Origin: Polaribacter sp. HaHaR_3_91
Lineage (GTDB): Bacteria > Bacteroidota > Bacteroidia > Flavobacteriales > Flavobacteriaceae
DNA length: 64,000 bases
Direction: 5' to 3'
NCBI RefSeq assembly: GCF_019278525.1
Contig: NZ_CP058986.1
Location: 2,991,001 to 3,055,000, forward strand
Shown: in pieces, positions 17,498-28,880 of the stretch
Position numbering within the stretch: the stretch's first letter is position 1
How the letters are laid out: each line of letters opens with the position of its first letter
The notes under the pieces: model-generated
Told to the model about the DNA's origin: nothing
The model's input: the letters and a program-made list of their open reading frames with translations, nothing else
Database searches by the model: none
Program-made: the position numbers and the translations under genes

Positions 17498-18355
17498 ATG
17501 AAACATAATTATAAATACAGTTTAGATAGATCAAGCAGAAAGTTTATCTGCCCTAATTGCCATAAGAAAACATTTGTAAAATTTATTGACAATGAAACTA
17601 ATCTTTATTTAAATTCTAGTGATGGAAGATGTGATAGAGAAAGTAAATGTGGTTATTTTAAAAAACCAACATCAAATTGTATTACAAATATTAATAACTG
17701 TATCACAGAAGTAATACAACCTTCGTATCACAATAGAAAAGTATTGCAAGAATATTGTAATACAAAGCAACAAAGTAACTTTATAAGCTATTTATTAAGG
17801 AATTTTGAGCCTAAAATTGTATCACAAGCAATAGATATGTATCACATAGGGACAACAAACTATTGGCATGGAGCAACAATATTTTGGCAAATAGACACAA
17901 AAAACGTAATACGTGGTGGCAAGATTATGTTGTACAATTGTAATACAGGTAAAAGAGTTAAAAAACCTTTTAATCATGTTAGCTGGATACACAAACAACT
18001 AAAATTAAATAATTTTGTATTACAACAATGTTTATTTGGGCTGCACCTTATAAACAGCATTTCTAAAAGTGATACAATTTGTATTGTAGAATCAGAAAAA
18101 ACTGCAATCATCATGAGTATTATGATTCCTAATTTCATTTGGTTAGCTACAGGTAGTAAAACAGGTTTTAAAGAAAAAATGCTACAACCAATTAAAGATT
18201 ATGCAATTATTGCTTATCCTGATAAAACTGAATATAAAATTTGGAATGAAAAAGCAATTCTTCTAAATAAACAAGGATATAAAATTGAATGTAGTAATTT
18301 ATTGGAAAGCATTGAATTAGAAAATGGAGGGGATTTGGTTGATTTTTTATTGTAG
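17498..18355 (+). CDS. primase-like zinc-finger/toprim protein (DUF6371-like)
   Basis: 285 residues. The N-terminus has an FICPNCHKK...CDRESKCGY zinc ribbon like the CHC2-type finger of mobile-element primases. The C-terminal half has a toprim-like core with IVESEKTAII (Glu) and AIIAYPDK (Asp). It would make primers on, or help replicate, the element. The gene is densely studded with ~11-bp palindromes of the TTGTATTACAA type. Its stop codon overlaps the first, degenerate CRISPR repeat. Confidence 0.7.
   Translation: MKHNYKYSLDRSSRKFICPNCHKKTFVKFIDNETNLYLNSSDGRCDRESKCGYFKKPTSNCITNINNCITEVIQPSYHNRKVLQEYCNTKQQSNFISYLLRNFEPKIVSQAIDMYHIGTTNYWHGATIFWQIDTKNVIRGGKIMLYNCNTGKRVKKPFNHVSWIHKQLKLNNFVLQQCLFGLHLINSISKSDTICIVESEKTAIIMSIMIPNFIWLATGSKTGFKEKMLQPIKDYAIIAYPDKTEYKIWNEKAILLNKQGYKIECSNLLESIELENGGDLVDFLL
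17688..18089. repeat. cluster of ~11-bp palindromes within the primase-like gene
   Basis: Words of the form nnGTAnnACnn recur about a dozen times. TTGTATTACAA occurs at 17688 and 18015, CTGTATCACAG at 17699, TTGTAATACAA at 17755, TTGTATCACAA at 17818, ATGTATCACAT at 17838, ACGTAATACGT at 17904 and TTGTAATACAG at 17938. They occur in different reading frames, and outer bases change in compensating pairs, so the constraint looks to be on DNA. They could be iterons or protein-binding sites of an origin. Confidence 0.5.
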
Positions 18356-21300
18356 TACTTTGATTTCAAATTGTATTTTTACGTAAGCAATCACAAGCAA
18401 GTAGTGGCGTTAGTATTAGCGCTATTGGTTGTGAATTGATTTCAAATTGTATTTTTACGTGAGCAATCACAAGTAATCCGATCCATACATACACGTTAAG
18501 TACGTTGTGAATTGATTTCAAATTGTATTTTTACGTGAGCAATCACAAGTGGTGTTATCTTCATATCTTACTTATTAAAGTTGTGAATTGATTTCAAATT
18601 GTATTTTTACGTGAGCAATCACAAGCAAACCGTTTTAAAATAACAGACTAATATGGTTGTGAATTGATTTCAAATTGTATTTTTACGTGAGCAATCACAA
18701 GAATAAACTTTGTATATATTACAATAAATCCGTTGTGAATTGATTTCAAATTGTATTTTTACGTGAGCAATCACAAGGTTGTTACAAAATGTAAGTGAAG
18801 AGGATTTGTTGTGAATTGATTTCAAATTGTATTTTTACGTGAGCAATCACAAGTTTCCTATTCTGTTTTTATATGGTCCTGCAGTTGTGAATTGATTTCA
18901 AATTGTATTTTTACGTGAGCAATCACAAGGGTATGTTATTAGAGACACCAACCAAGACCGTTGTGAATTGATTTCAAATTGTATTTTTACGTGAGTAATC
19001 ACAAGATATCTTTGCAGATACAACGCTAGACGCACGTTGTGAATTGATTTCAAATTGTATTTTTACGTGAGCAATCACAAGAGTATTTTGGTTATTGCCG
19101 TTGGTATTTTGGTTGTGAATTGATTTCAAATTGTATTTTTACGTGAGCAATCACAAGATTTCTTAAAGGTTCAAACATAGCATATATGTTGTGAATTGAT
19201 TTCAAATTGTATTTTTACGTGAGCAATCACAAGGGTTAAGAATATTGCAGCCATAACAAGTGAGTTGTGAATTGATTTCAAATTGTATTTTTACGTGAGC
19301 AATCACAAGTAAACGAAATTTTTTTCTTTTGTTTATCATGTTGTGAATTGATTTCAAATTGTATTTTTACGTGAGCAATCACAAGGGAGCAATGCAACGT
19401 TATATTAAAAACGTTGTTGTGAATTGATTTCAAATTGTATTTTTACGTGAGCAATCACAAGGCAATGATACAGAGTTAAGAGTGGAGTATAGTTGTGAAT
19501 TGATTTCAAATTGTATTTTTACGTGAGCAATCACAAGGATAAGTATGAAAAGGAACAAGAGGACAATGTTGTGAATTGATTTCAAATTGTATTTTTACGT
19601 GAGCAATCACAAGGGTTAAGAATATTGCAGCCATAACAAGTGAGTTGTGAATTGATTTCAAATTGTATTTTTACGTGAGCAATCACAAGTAAACGAAATT
19701 TTTTTCTTTTGTTTATCATGTTGTGAATTGATTTCAAATTGTATTTTTACGTGAGCAATCACAAGGGAGCAATGCAACGTTATATTAAAAACGTTGTTGT
19801 GAATTGATTTCAAATTGTATTTTTACGTGAGCAATCACAAGGCAATGATACAGAGTTAAGAGTGGAGTATAGTTGTGAATTGATTTCAAATTGTATTTTT
19901 ACGTGAGCAATCACAAGGATAAGTATGAAAAGGAACAAGAGGACAATGTTGTGAATTGATTTCAAATTGTATTTTTACGTGAGCAATCACAAGTATTTCA
20001 AATACGTATGTACCACCACCGCTGTTGTGAATTGATTTCAAATTGTATTTTTACGTGAGCAATCACAAGAATAATTGATTTCTATAATAGATGGATGGCG
20101 TTGTGAATTGATTTCAAATTGTATTTTTACGTGAGCAATCACAAGAGGTAATAGGTGTCCTGCAATAACTAGGGGGTTGTGAATTGATTTCAAATTGTAT
20201 TTTTACGTGAGCAATCACAAGATTTGCATTTAAAAGAATGAAGCGAGATGAGTTGTGAATTGATTTCAAATTGTATTTTTACGTGAGCAATCACAAGTTA
20301 TCCAAAAACTTGGTTTATCGCTTCCTCGTTGTGAATTGATTTCAAATTGTATTTTTACGTGAGCAATCACAAGAAGTGTATATAATAACATGAACATACT
20401 ATCGTTGTGAATTGATTTCAAATTGTATTTTTACGTGAGCAATCACAAGATCTGTTACACCTACTATATTAGTAATGCAGTTGTGAATTGATTTCAAATT
20501 GTATTTTTACGTGAGCAATCACAAGTTGATGAACTCCATCTTTAGGCTGACCGTTGTTGTGAATTGATTTCAAATTGTATTTTTACGTGAGCAATCACAA
20601 GTAAGTGTATATAATAACATGAACATACTCCTGTTGTGAATTGATTTCAAATTGTATTTTTACGTGAGCAATCACAAGAGCGTCATTTGTTGCAGTAGAT
20701 AATACACCGTTGTGAATTGATTTCAAATTGTATTTTTACGTGAGCAATCACAAGACTAAAACCACTTGAACTATTAACACCTACGTTGTGAATTGATTTC
20801 AAATTGTATTTTTACGTGAGCAATCACAAGATATCTTTGCAGATACAACGCTAGACGCTCGTTGTGAATTGATTTCAAATTGTATTTTTACGTGAGCAAT
20901 CACAAGAGTAGTGTCTAACATTTCTATACTTTCGCTGTTGTGAATTGATTTCAAATTGTATTTTTACGTGAGCAATCACAAGTTTCTAACATTGGAGAAG
21001 CAATTAACTTTAGTTGTGAATTGATTTCAAATTGTATTTTTACGTGAGCAATCACAAGCCAGTATTGTTAATCCTTCTAAATTCTCATGTTGTGAATTGA
21101 TTTCAAATTGTATTTTTACGTGAGCAATCACAAGAGAATATTTGATTGGATGTTTAATTCATCAGTTGTGAATTGATTTCAAATTGTATTTTTACGTGAG
21201 CAATCACAAGGTAGTGTGACTAATATGAATCTAATGTTTAGTTGTGAATTGATTTCAAATTGTATTTTTACGTGAGCAATCACAAGAGCACTTGTATATG

Positions 21301-21742
21301 CCCTTTGCACAAATAAGTTGTGAATTGATTTCAAATTGTATTTTTACGTGAGCAATCACAAGAGCACTAGATAATTTAACAATTGGTTTAGAGTTGTGAA
21401 TTGATTTCAAATTGTATTTTTACGTGAGCAATCACAAGATATTCTCTTATTAATACTTCATCTCCATTGTTGTGAATTGATTTCAAATTGTATTTTTACG
21501 TGAGCAATCACAAGTCACCATATATTAACGCTAAAGGCTGCTCTGTTGTGAATTGATTTCAAATTGTATTTTTACGTGAGCAATCACAAGAGTAGTATCT
21601 AACATCTCTATACTTTCACTGTTGTGAATTGATTTCAAATTGTATTTTTACGTGAGCAATCACAAGATTTCTATTTATTTATTTTTTTAATTTACTGTTG
21701 TGAATTGATTTCAAATTGTATTTTTACGTGAGCAATCACAAG
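18352..21742 (+). CRISPR. type II-C CRISPR array, 45 repeats and 44 spacers
   Basis: Repeats are 46 bp (start GTTGTGAATTGATTTC, end GAGCAATCACAAG) with 30-bp spacers (one of 31). The first repeat (18352-18397) is degenerate in its 5' ten bases and has GTAAG for GTGAG; the repeat after spacer 8 has GAGTAATC. Spacers 12-16 are repeated exactly as 17-21. The plus-strand repeat pairs with the tracrRNA at 27796, so crRNAs run left to right. The clean end is next to cas2 and is followed by a terminator. Confidence 0.97.
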
Positions 21743-21745
21743 GTC

Positions 21746-21790
21746 AATCCCAAAATATTGAGTAAAATTAATACTTTGGGATTCCTTTTT
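21746..21790 (+). terminator. terminator at the cas2-side end of the CRISPR array
   Basis: Stem AATCCCAAA (21746-21754) / TTTGGGATT (21775-21783) followed by CCTTTTTT. It fits a Rho-independent terminator for rightward pre-crRNA transcription. Confidence 0.6.
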
Positions 21791-21856
21791 TAGATTACAA
21801 AATTCTGTTATCTAAATAAGATTAATATCTTTTACCTAGATTTTTTTCATCCTATT

Positions 21857-23084
<1,228 letters not shown>

Positions 23085-23088
<4 letters not shown>

Positions 23089-26000
23089 ATTTGAGTATTT
23101 ATATTTCCAATTCTATTTATGTTTAATCTCCAACATCTATCCTTTATCATTCTGTCTTCAATATCCTTTTCCATTTTATTTTTAACAGAAAACTCTTTTT
23201 TATTATAAATAGGTTTCGAGATATCATTTCTTATAAAAAAACATTGAGAATTTGAACTACTTACCATCTTATAAATTCTAGAAACTTGTTCATTAGAAAG
23301 GTTATTAAAATCTACTAACGCTTTATTTTCTAATTCTTCATCTGTTGGAACATAGACCAAATCATTAGGAGAAAGAGTAAATAAAAAGTCCCCTTTTATA
23401 TTACTTGGCTGTATAAGTATTCGTTTTTCTTTGGGAAATGATGCAGTTTGCTTTTGATGTGCTATAACCTCGTTTAAAGGAATGGTTTCAAATACTCTTT
23501 TTTTCTTTTCTTCATCATAATAAATTGCAAAGAATAAATTTGTTCCCTTGGCAGCTTCTACAAACTTATTTGCTTTAGCACCACTTTCTCCAATACTAAA
23601 CTTACTCCCTTCTTCATATAAACGTACTTTATAAATTGGATAATGATTTTTACCATTATTTAATACTTTTATATTTTTATTTAAAGCATCTATTCCATCT
23701 GGGCTAAAAGCTAAATCAAATCGTTCTTTTTGGTTGTCATCTATATAATTTTTTAAATGTCTTTCTAAAATAGTTATGATACCTCCATCTGTAATAGATT
23801 CAAGCTGTTTTCTAGTAAACTTTTCATTTAAAGCAACTCTAGTAGCAGTTGCATTTTCAGACCATTCAAATACTTTTGTTTTAGTAATTTCTTTTCCTTC
23901 AATTAAAAGAGGTGTTTCCTTCAGATATTTTCTAACTTTCTTTAAATCATTGTCAAAGAGAGTCAATAAACTCTTAACTTTTCTTTTAATTGATTTATCT
24001 ACAATTAAATCTGACTTATCTAAATAATTAGTAATATTACTAAATCCTTTTTTTATCTTTTTTATTTTAACAGCACCAGATACTGTTTCTTTATGCATTG
24101 GCTTTCTAATAGCCCAATTTGTTTTATTAGTCGAGTTTGTGGAATCTTTTTGTTTTTTTAATATTTTTTTAAAAGTTCCATCACTTTGCGGTTCCCATTG
24201 CCAAGTTTTATTATTCGTTTTATTTATTATTCTTAAATTTTGCTTAAAACTGATAATTGTCTTTTCTAGGTCCTCCTTAGCTTCTGTAGAGAAATTTACC
24301 CAAGGTAATTGAAAGTGTTTCGTAAAATCTCCTTGTTTATTCTTTATTAACAAACTCTCTTTTAAACCGTAATTTTCTCTTTCAGAATTTAAAGAACCTA
24401 AATAATTTGTATGCTTCTTTGTACAACAAGCTATAATTAAAGCATCTAAAGCATGGTGTCTATGATCTATTCTTTTTTTACTAAAACCTCTTGAAATTTC
24501 ATCAGGAACTTTTGTTCTAAAAGCATTTATTTTTGAATCCCATTCCCCAAAATCTTTAGAGTTTGTCAATTCATTTAATCTCATAAATCTAGGAGCAACA
24601 ATTTCATTCCACTTATCATTTAGACCCCAATCTTGCTTTAACCTAGAGGTAATTGAGCCTGTAACTGGCACTAGACGTTTTGTTGTAGCTTCTTTTTCTC
24701 CGTCCTCTCTAACAATATTACTTAAAAGCGTTTTAATAATTTTACTTATATATCTACTATCATTAAGTTGCCTATTAATAAAACCTTCGGGAATATCTTC
24801 TGATAATAAATTATTTAGTTTTGTTCTATTTTTTTTAAAATATTGCTTGCAATGTTTTTCATATTTATCAATATTAAATAAAGTGACGGTGTTACCATCA
24901 CTTAAAGAAACAACTCTACCTCCTTCTCCTTTTAAAAACTCATAGGCTGTTTTATTGTCTTTTAATTGATTTACTTCACTCTCACAAATTATTTTATTTG
25001 TCATTGAATTATCAAAATAACGAGATTGTGGAATTATATGTTCTATTTGATAATCAATAGAAAATAACTTACTTAAAGGAATTATTTTACCTGTATAAGG
25101 AGAAATATACCCTTGTTCTAACCATAACTTATACTTATTAATTTCAGATTTTGTTGGAGAACTACTTCTTCTAATTTTATCTATATCATCTTCTTTAACT
25201 TGAAGAAAAGAAACTTCTGGATTTTGATAAACACCTTCTTCGTAAATTTTTAAAATTTCTTGATGACTTGGAGAATAAGGTCTTACATCATCACTTGTAT
25301 CATTTTTAAGTTCTTCTAATAAAGATTTTATTCTTTCATTTGTATTTTCATTTTCTATATTTCTAGATGACATTGCTTTACGCTTTTCACTAGAATTTTT
25401 CATTTCTCGACCTAATTCAACATGAATTTCATTAAAAAAATCGGTTTCACCTTTTCCATAATGTTTCCAAATATCCCTTACTACTCTTAAAGTTTCTGTA
25501 ACAACTTGTTCTACAATTGGGTTTCTTAAACTATGCTGTTTAAACTCATTTAGATAAGTATCTATATCGTTTGGAGATTTCCATGGTTTAATTATACCAG
25601 ATTCAGAGTGACGCTCATAAATTGCATAACAAGCTTGATACGTATTTAAGCCTTTTAAAGGGTTTTTATCTTTATAATTTATAAAGCTTTTTATAAACTG
25701 TTTAGGAATTTCATCATCTGCAATCGTTTTTAATCGGTCTTTTTTATCACCTTTAAACACTTCTTTGTCATAATTTATACTTTCTAAACGCTCTTGTATT
25801 TGTAAAATTCTATTTTTTACATCATCAGAAATTTTAGTTTCATCCCAATATTTACCCATTCTCATTAAAGGCAATATCTTTTTAATTGCTTTTTCTGAAT
25901 AGGCTCCATAATCATTTTTAAAAGGAGGATATTTTATAAAAGCATCTACGAACGTATCTTTATCTAAATTATTTTTTAAAGCAAAAGTTTTAATAGCCAA

Positions 26001-27695
26001 TTCATATTCTTTTTTATCTTTTACAGAATAAATAATGTGCCACAAAGCAATCTCTATCTCTTTTGACAAAAAATAAGTTCTGTTTTCATTCTTTACTTTC
26101 TTTAATCTCGATAAAAAAGAAGCTCTAGTTTCATTTGCAGGATACTTCTTATCTTCTACATAATTCCATCGATAATTTTTCTTATCACTTTTTGCTATCT
26201 TTTTATTCTCAACTAAAAAATCAATAATATGTTTCTGTTCAACTTCTTTTTTATCATTTAAAAAATCAAATAATAAAACCCAATCATTATCAGTTTTAAA
26301 AATAAGACCTGTTATATCTTCATCAAATTTACCATTATCTACATTTTCTTTTTGATGAATTTTTAAATTTTTCAAAAATTGCCACAACCTAAATTCTTGA
26401 AATAAAGGATGTGATTTAGCTATACATTTTATCTTTTGTATATTTCTAACTCCATCTTTTATAAATACTCTTTCTTCATAAGGGCAATCTGAAATGGTAG
26501 ATTTCTTACTTTTTAAAGGTCTTTGATAAAAAATTATATCATCAATAAAGAGATAATTAAACCCATTATCTTTTATATTATTTTGATGCCCTTCATTTCT
26601 TGGGTATAATTCATTTACACAAACTTTGTATAATTCTCTATCTTTTAATTCGGGATGAAATTGTATTTGTGTTTTTAATATAGCTTGTAATTCTTCTTTA
26701 TAAAACTTTCTTTCAATTGTTTTAACAAGTTTCCCTCTAATTTTTTGAGATGGATTATCTAGTAGTGTTTCGTAAATATATTGTCCAACAGTTTTAGTGC
26801 TTTGCTCGATATCTTGCTCTGTTTTCTTTTTGATGGCAATCCAATCTTTTTCGGAATCTACAGCACTAAAACTTCTACGTATATTACCTTCTTTGTCTAA
26901 TTTATCTGTTCCGTCTTTTTCTAACTGAGTGGTTACGATAAATTCTTTAGTTTTACCTAACCAATTTCCTAAAGACTCCTTACTTTGTCTTTTATAAATC
27001 CAATCATTTTCTAATATTACATGATACCAGATTCCTCTTGCATTTTTATCTTCTGTAGCTATAACCTCCTTTACCTTTAAAGAGTAATATTCCTTTTTAT
27101 TTGTTTGACTTTCATCTTCCTCCTCCCCTCGTAATTGATAATATCCCCTTTTCTGATTAAAGTTTAAAAGCACCCAAGCTAATTCTTGTTTGGTTATTTT
27201 ATGTGTTAATGCTTTTTTACGTAAATAGTATATCGTCCAATCTAAAGGTATTTTAGTTTCTTTTCTAGCTTCTTTAAATTCAGTAACCATTTCGTTAAAA
27301 GAGTCCATGAAAATAAATTCATGTTTTCCTTCACTATTTTTACTATAGTTAAGTTTTACTTCCGTATTATTTTTAAATTGCCCAAAATGCTTTTCAAAAT
27401 CAATAGATTCTTTATAATGTTTTGGTAAAAAATTTAAAACATTTAAAACTCTATGCAGTCTTTCTCTTCTTAATAAATTTCTTTGATAAAGCCTTCTAAC
27501 TCCTCTATAACTTGTTCTATTTGCTGTTTGAGAATGAGATTGACCTGAATCAAATTTACCTAAAATATCTTGAGACATAGGAATAATCCTACTTCCCAAT
27601 CCATTTATTTCTCCTTTTTTATTCTCAAAATCTTGTGAAGTTAAAGCCCAACCTATAGAGTTTGTTCCAAGGTCTAATCCTAATATCTTTTTCAT
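23085..27695 (-). CDS. cas9: CRISPR-associated endonuclease Cas9, type II-C
   Basis: 1,536 residues, long for II-C but normal for the flavobacterial branch. RuvC-I is LGLDLGTNSIGWAL (Asp 8), followed by an Arg-rich bridge helix (RNLLRRERLHRVLN). RuvC-II is NEIHVELGREMKNS (Glu). The HNH domain has YQIEHIIPQSRYFDNS (His) and NQLKDNKTAYEF. RuvC-III is RIDHRHHALDALIIACC. All catalytic residues are present. The protein cuts DNA matched by crRNA:tracrRNA. It is the first gene of a cas9-cas1-cas2 operon; no csn2 or cas4 is present, which defines II-C. Confidence 0.97.
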
Positions 27696-27767
27696 AATCT
27701 CTTTTTTATTACAAGTTTAAATTTATAATAAAAAAATTAGACCGTATTACGGAAAGCCGTATAATGT

Positions 27768-27795
27768 TTTGTTTTTTTTAAGTTATATTTGTAGA
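27768..27795 (+). promoter_or_regulatory. tracrRNA promoter -7 box
   Basis: TATATTTG at 27784-27791 fits the Bacteroidota -7 consensus TAnnTTTG, placing the start near 27796-27800, exactly where the anti-repeat begins. A TTTG at 27768 is a poor -33 element because the spacing is only 12 bp. Confidence 0.5.
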
Positions 27796-27878
27796 ACAAT
27801 TTGAAATCAATTCACAATAAGGATTATTCCGTTGTGAAAACATTTAAAGCGGCAACTTCGGTTGTCGCTTTCTTTTTT
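27796..27878 (+). ncRNA. tracrRNA
   Basis: The anti-repeat at 27796-27817 (ACAATTTGAAATCAATTC...) is a perfect 22-base complement of the 5' half of the CRISPR repeat. A second element, ATTCCGTTGTGAAAAC, follows. The transcript ends with the stem AAAGCGGCAAC-ttcg-GTTGTCGCTTT (27846-27870, one G:U pair) and a T-rich tract. It is divergent from cas9. It pairs with crRNA for processing and Cas9 loading. Confidence 0.92.
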
Positions 27879-27920
27879 GTATTACAATTATTGTTTTTTT
27901 GAAAAGAAAATTATTATAAA

Positions 27921-28008
27921 TCAGAGTTCACATTTCGGTACACTATTTAATTAAAACAGAGCCTGAAAGTGTAAAAAAATGAATTTTTGTTAAATTTATA
28001 AACTTGAT
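27921..28008 (+). repeat. decayed copy of the E2 right end and attachment site
   Basis: Aligns over its length with 43269-43356. The arm pair survives as GTTCACATT and GTACACTAT with the same 12-bp period (27926, 27938). Then follow TTTAATTAAAA, AGAGCCTGAAAG, TTTTGTTAAATT and TATAA, each with a counterpart at the intact end. The tRNA T-arm part is lost. This indicates an old element boundary inside E2, just after the CRISPR-Cas locus. Confidence 0.65.
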
Positions 28009-28240
28009 ACGATCATCTATCTGAAAGGCTTTTCTTATTCATAGCTTATAAAAAGAAGTAAACGAACTAATATATATCTATATAATTAACTAAAATCTTA
28101 ATTAATAGGTTATTGTGACCTTATAATTTCTCGAATCAACCGTAAAACTCATTTTTTTAAGATATTAATAATAGTCATAAAACAAAATCCATAAGTCAGT
28201 TTAGTTAATCCAAAATAATTACAAATTAAGTAGTTATTTT
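28009..28240. other. intergenic DNA after the decayed element end
   Basis: AT-rich, no reading frame, hairpin or repeat that I can support. It separates the CRISPR-Cas half from the SRAP gene. Confidence 0.5.
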
Positions 28241-28828
28241 TTAAAACAAAGTTGGTTGAGAAAACCCTATTTGGTTTGTAGTAAAATCATATTGAGGATT
28301 AACTTCTTCCATATTCAACCATTTTTTAAAATCATCGTCCGTTTTTAAACTAAAAGGCATTCTTAATTTTGTGTTGTGAATTTCTCTCATTATACCTTTA
28401 GCTTCGGTAGTTACTATGGTGTATGTGTTATTTAAATATAAACCTGCAAAAGCAAATAGCTGATTATTAAAACCAATATCAAATTTTATTTTTTCTTTTC
28501 CTTTATGCTTCCATTCATAAAATCCATCTACCAAAATGATACATCTATTTTCCATATAGTTTTTAAATGCAGGTTTTTCTGATAAGGTTTCTATACGTGC
28601 ATTTAAAGTGTAATTTCTTCTCCAATCTTCATTTGCCCAATCTGGTACTAATCCCCAATTAAATAGTTGAATTTTAGAGGAATCTAAATTTGTAATTATA
28701 GGTGTTTTTGGGTAATTGAATCCATTTATATCTGCTGATAGTTTTAACGTTTCGCTTGAATCAATTTTAGCTTTGAATTTTTTTTCAAGATCTTTAATAG
28801 TTTTGGTTTGTTTAAAGTGGTAGCACAT
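28241..28828 (-). CDS. SRAP-domain protein (SOS response-associated, YedK/HMCES-like)
   Basis: 195 residues. The catalytic Cys is residue 2 (MCYHF). Family motifs are LFNWGLVPDWA, TLNARIETLSEKPAF, CIILVDGFYEWKHKG and IHNTKLRMPFSL with its active-site His/Arg-Met-Pro. YedK/HMCES proteins form a covalent thiazolidine crosslink with abasic sites in single-stranded DNA, shielding them during repair. With the DinB/DnaE genes further along, it adds to a DNA-damage theme in this half of E2. Confidence 0.9.
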   Translation of the reverse strand: MCYHFKQTKTIKDLEKKFKAKIDSSETLKLSADINGFNYPKTPIITNLDSSKIQLFNWGLVPDWANEDWRRNYTLNARIETLSEKPAFKNYMENRCIILVDGFYEWKHKGKEKIKFDIGFNNQLFAFAGLYLNNTYTIVTTEAKGIMREIHNTKLRMPFSLKTDDDFKKWLNMEEVNPQYDFTTNQIGFSQPTLF

Positions 28829-28880
28829 AATAATTTTTAAAAATTAATGAGTTTTTACTTGTTTTTTACCACAGTACTTT

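Noticed and set aside
18352..21742. Self-targeting spacers against genes in this window
   Set aside because: By eye I found no spacer matching sequence outside the array, but a full search was not possible, so I make no claim.
23776..24027. Plus-strand frame opposite cas9
   Set aside because: Antisense shadow of cas9 coding sequence; no motif or signal.
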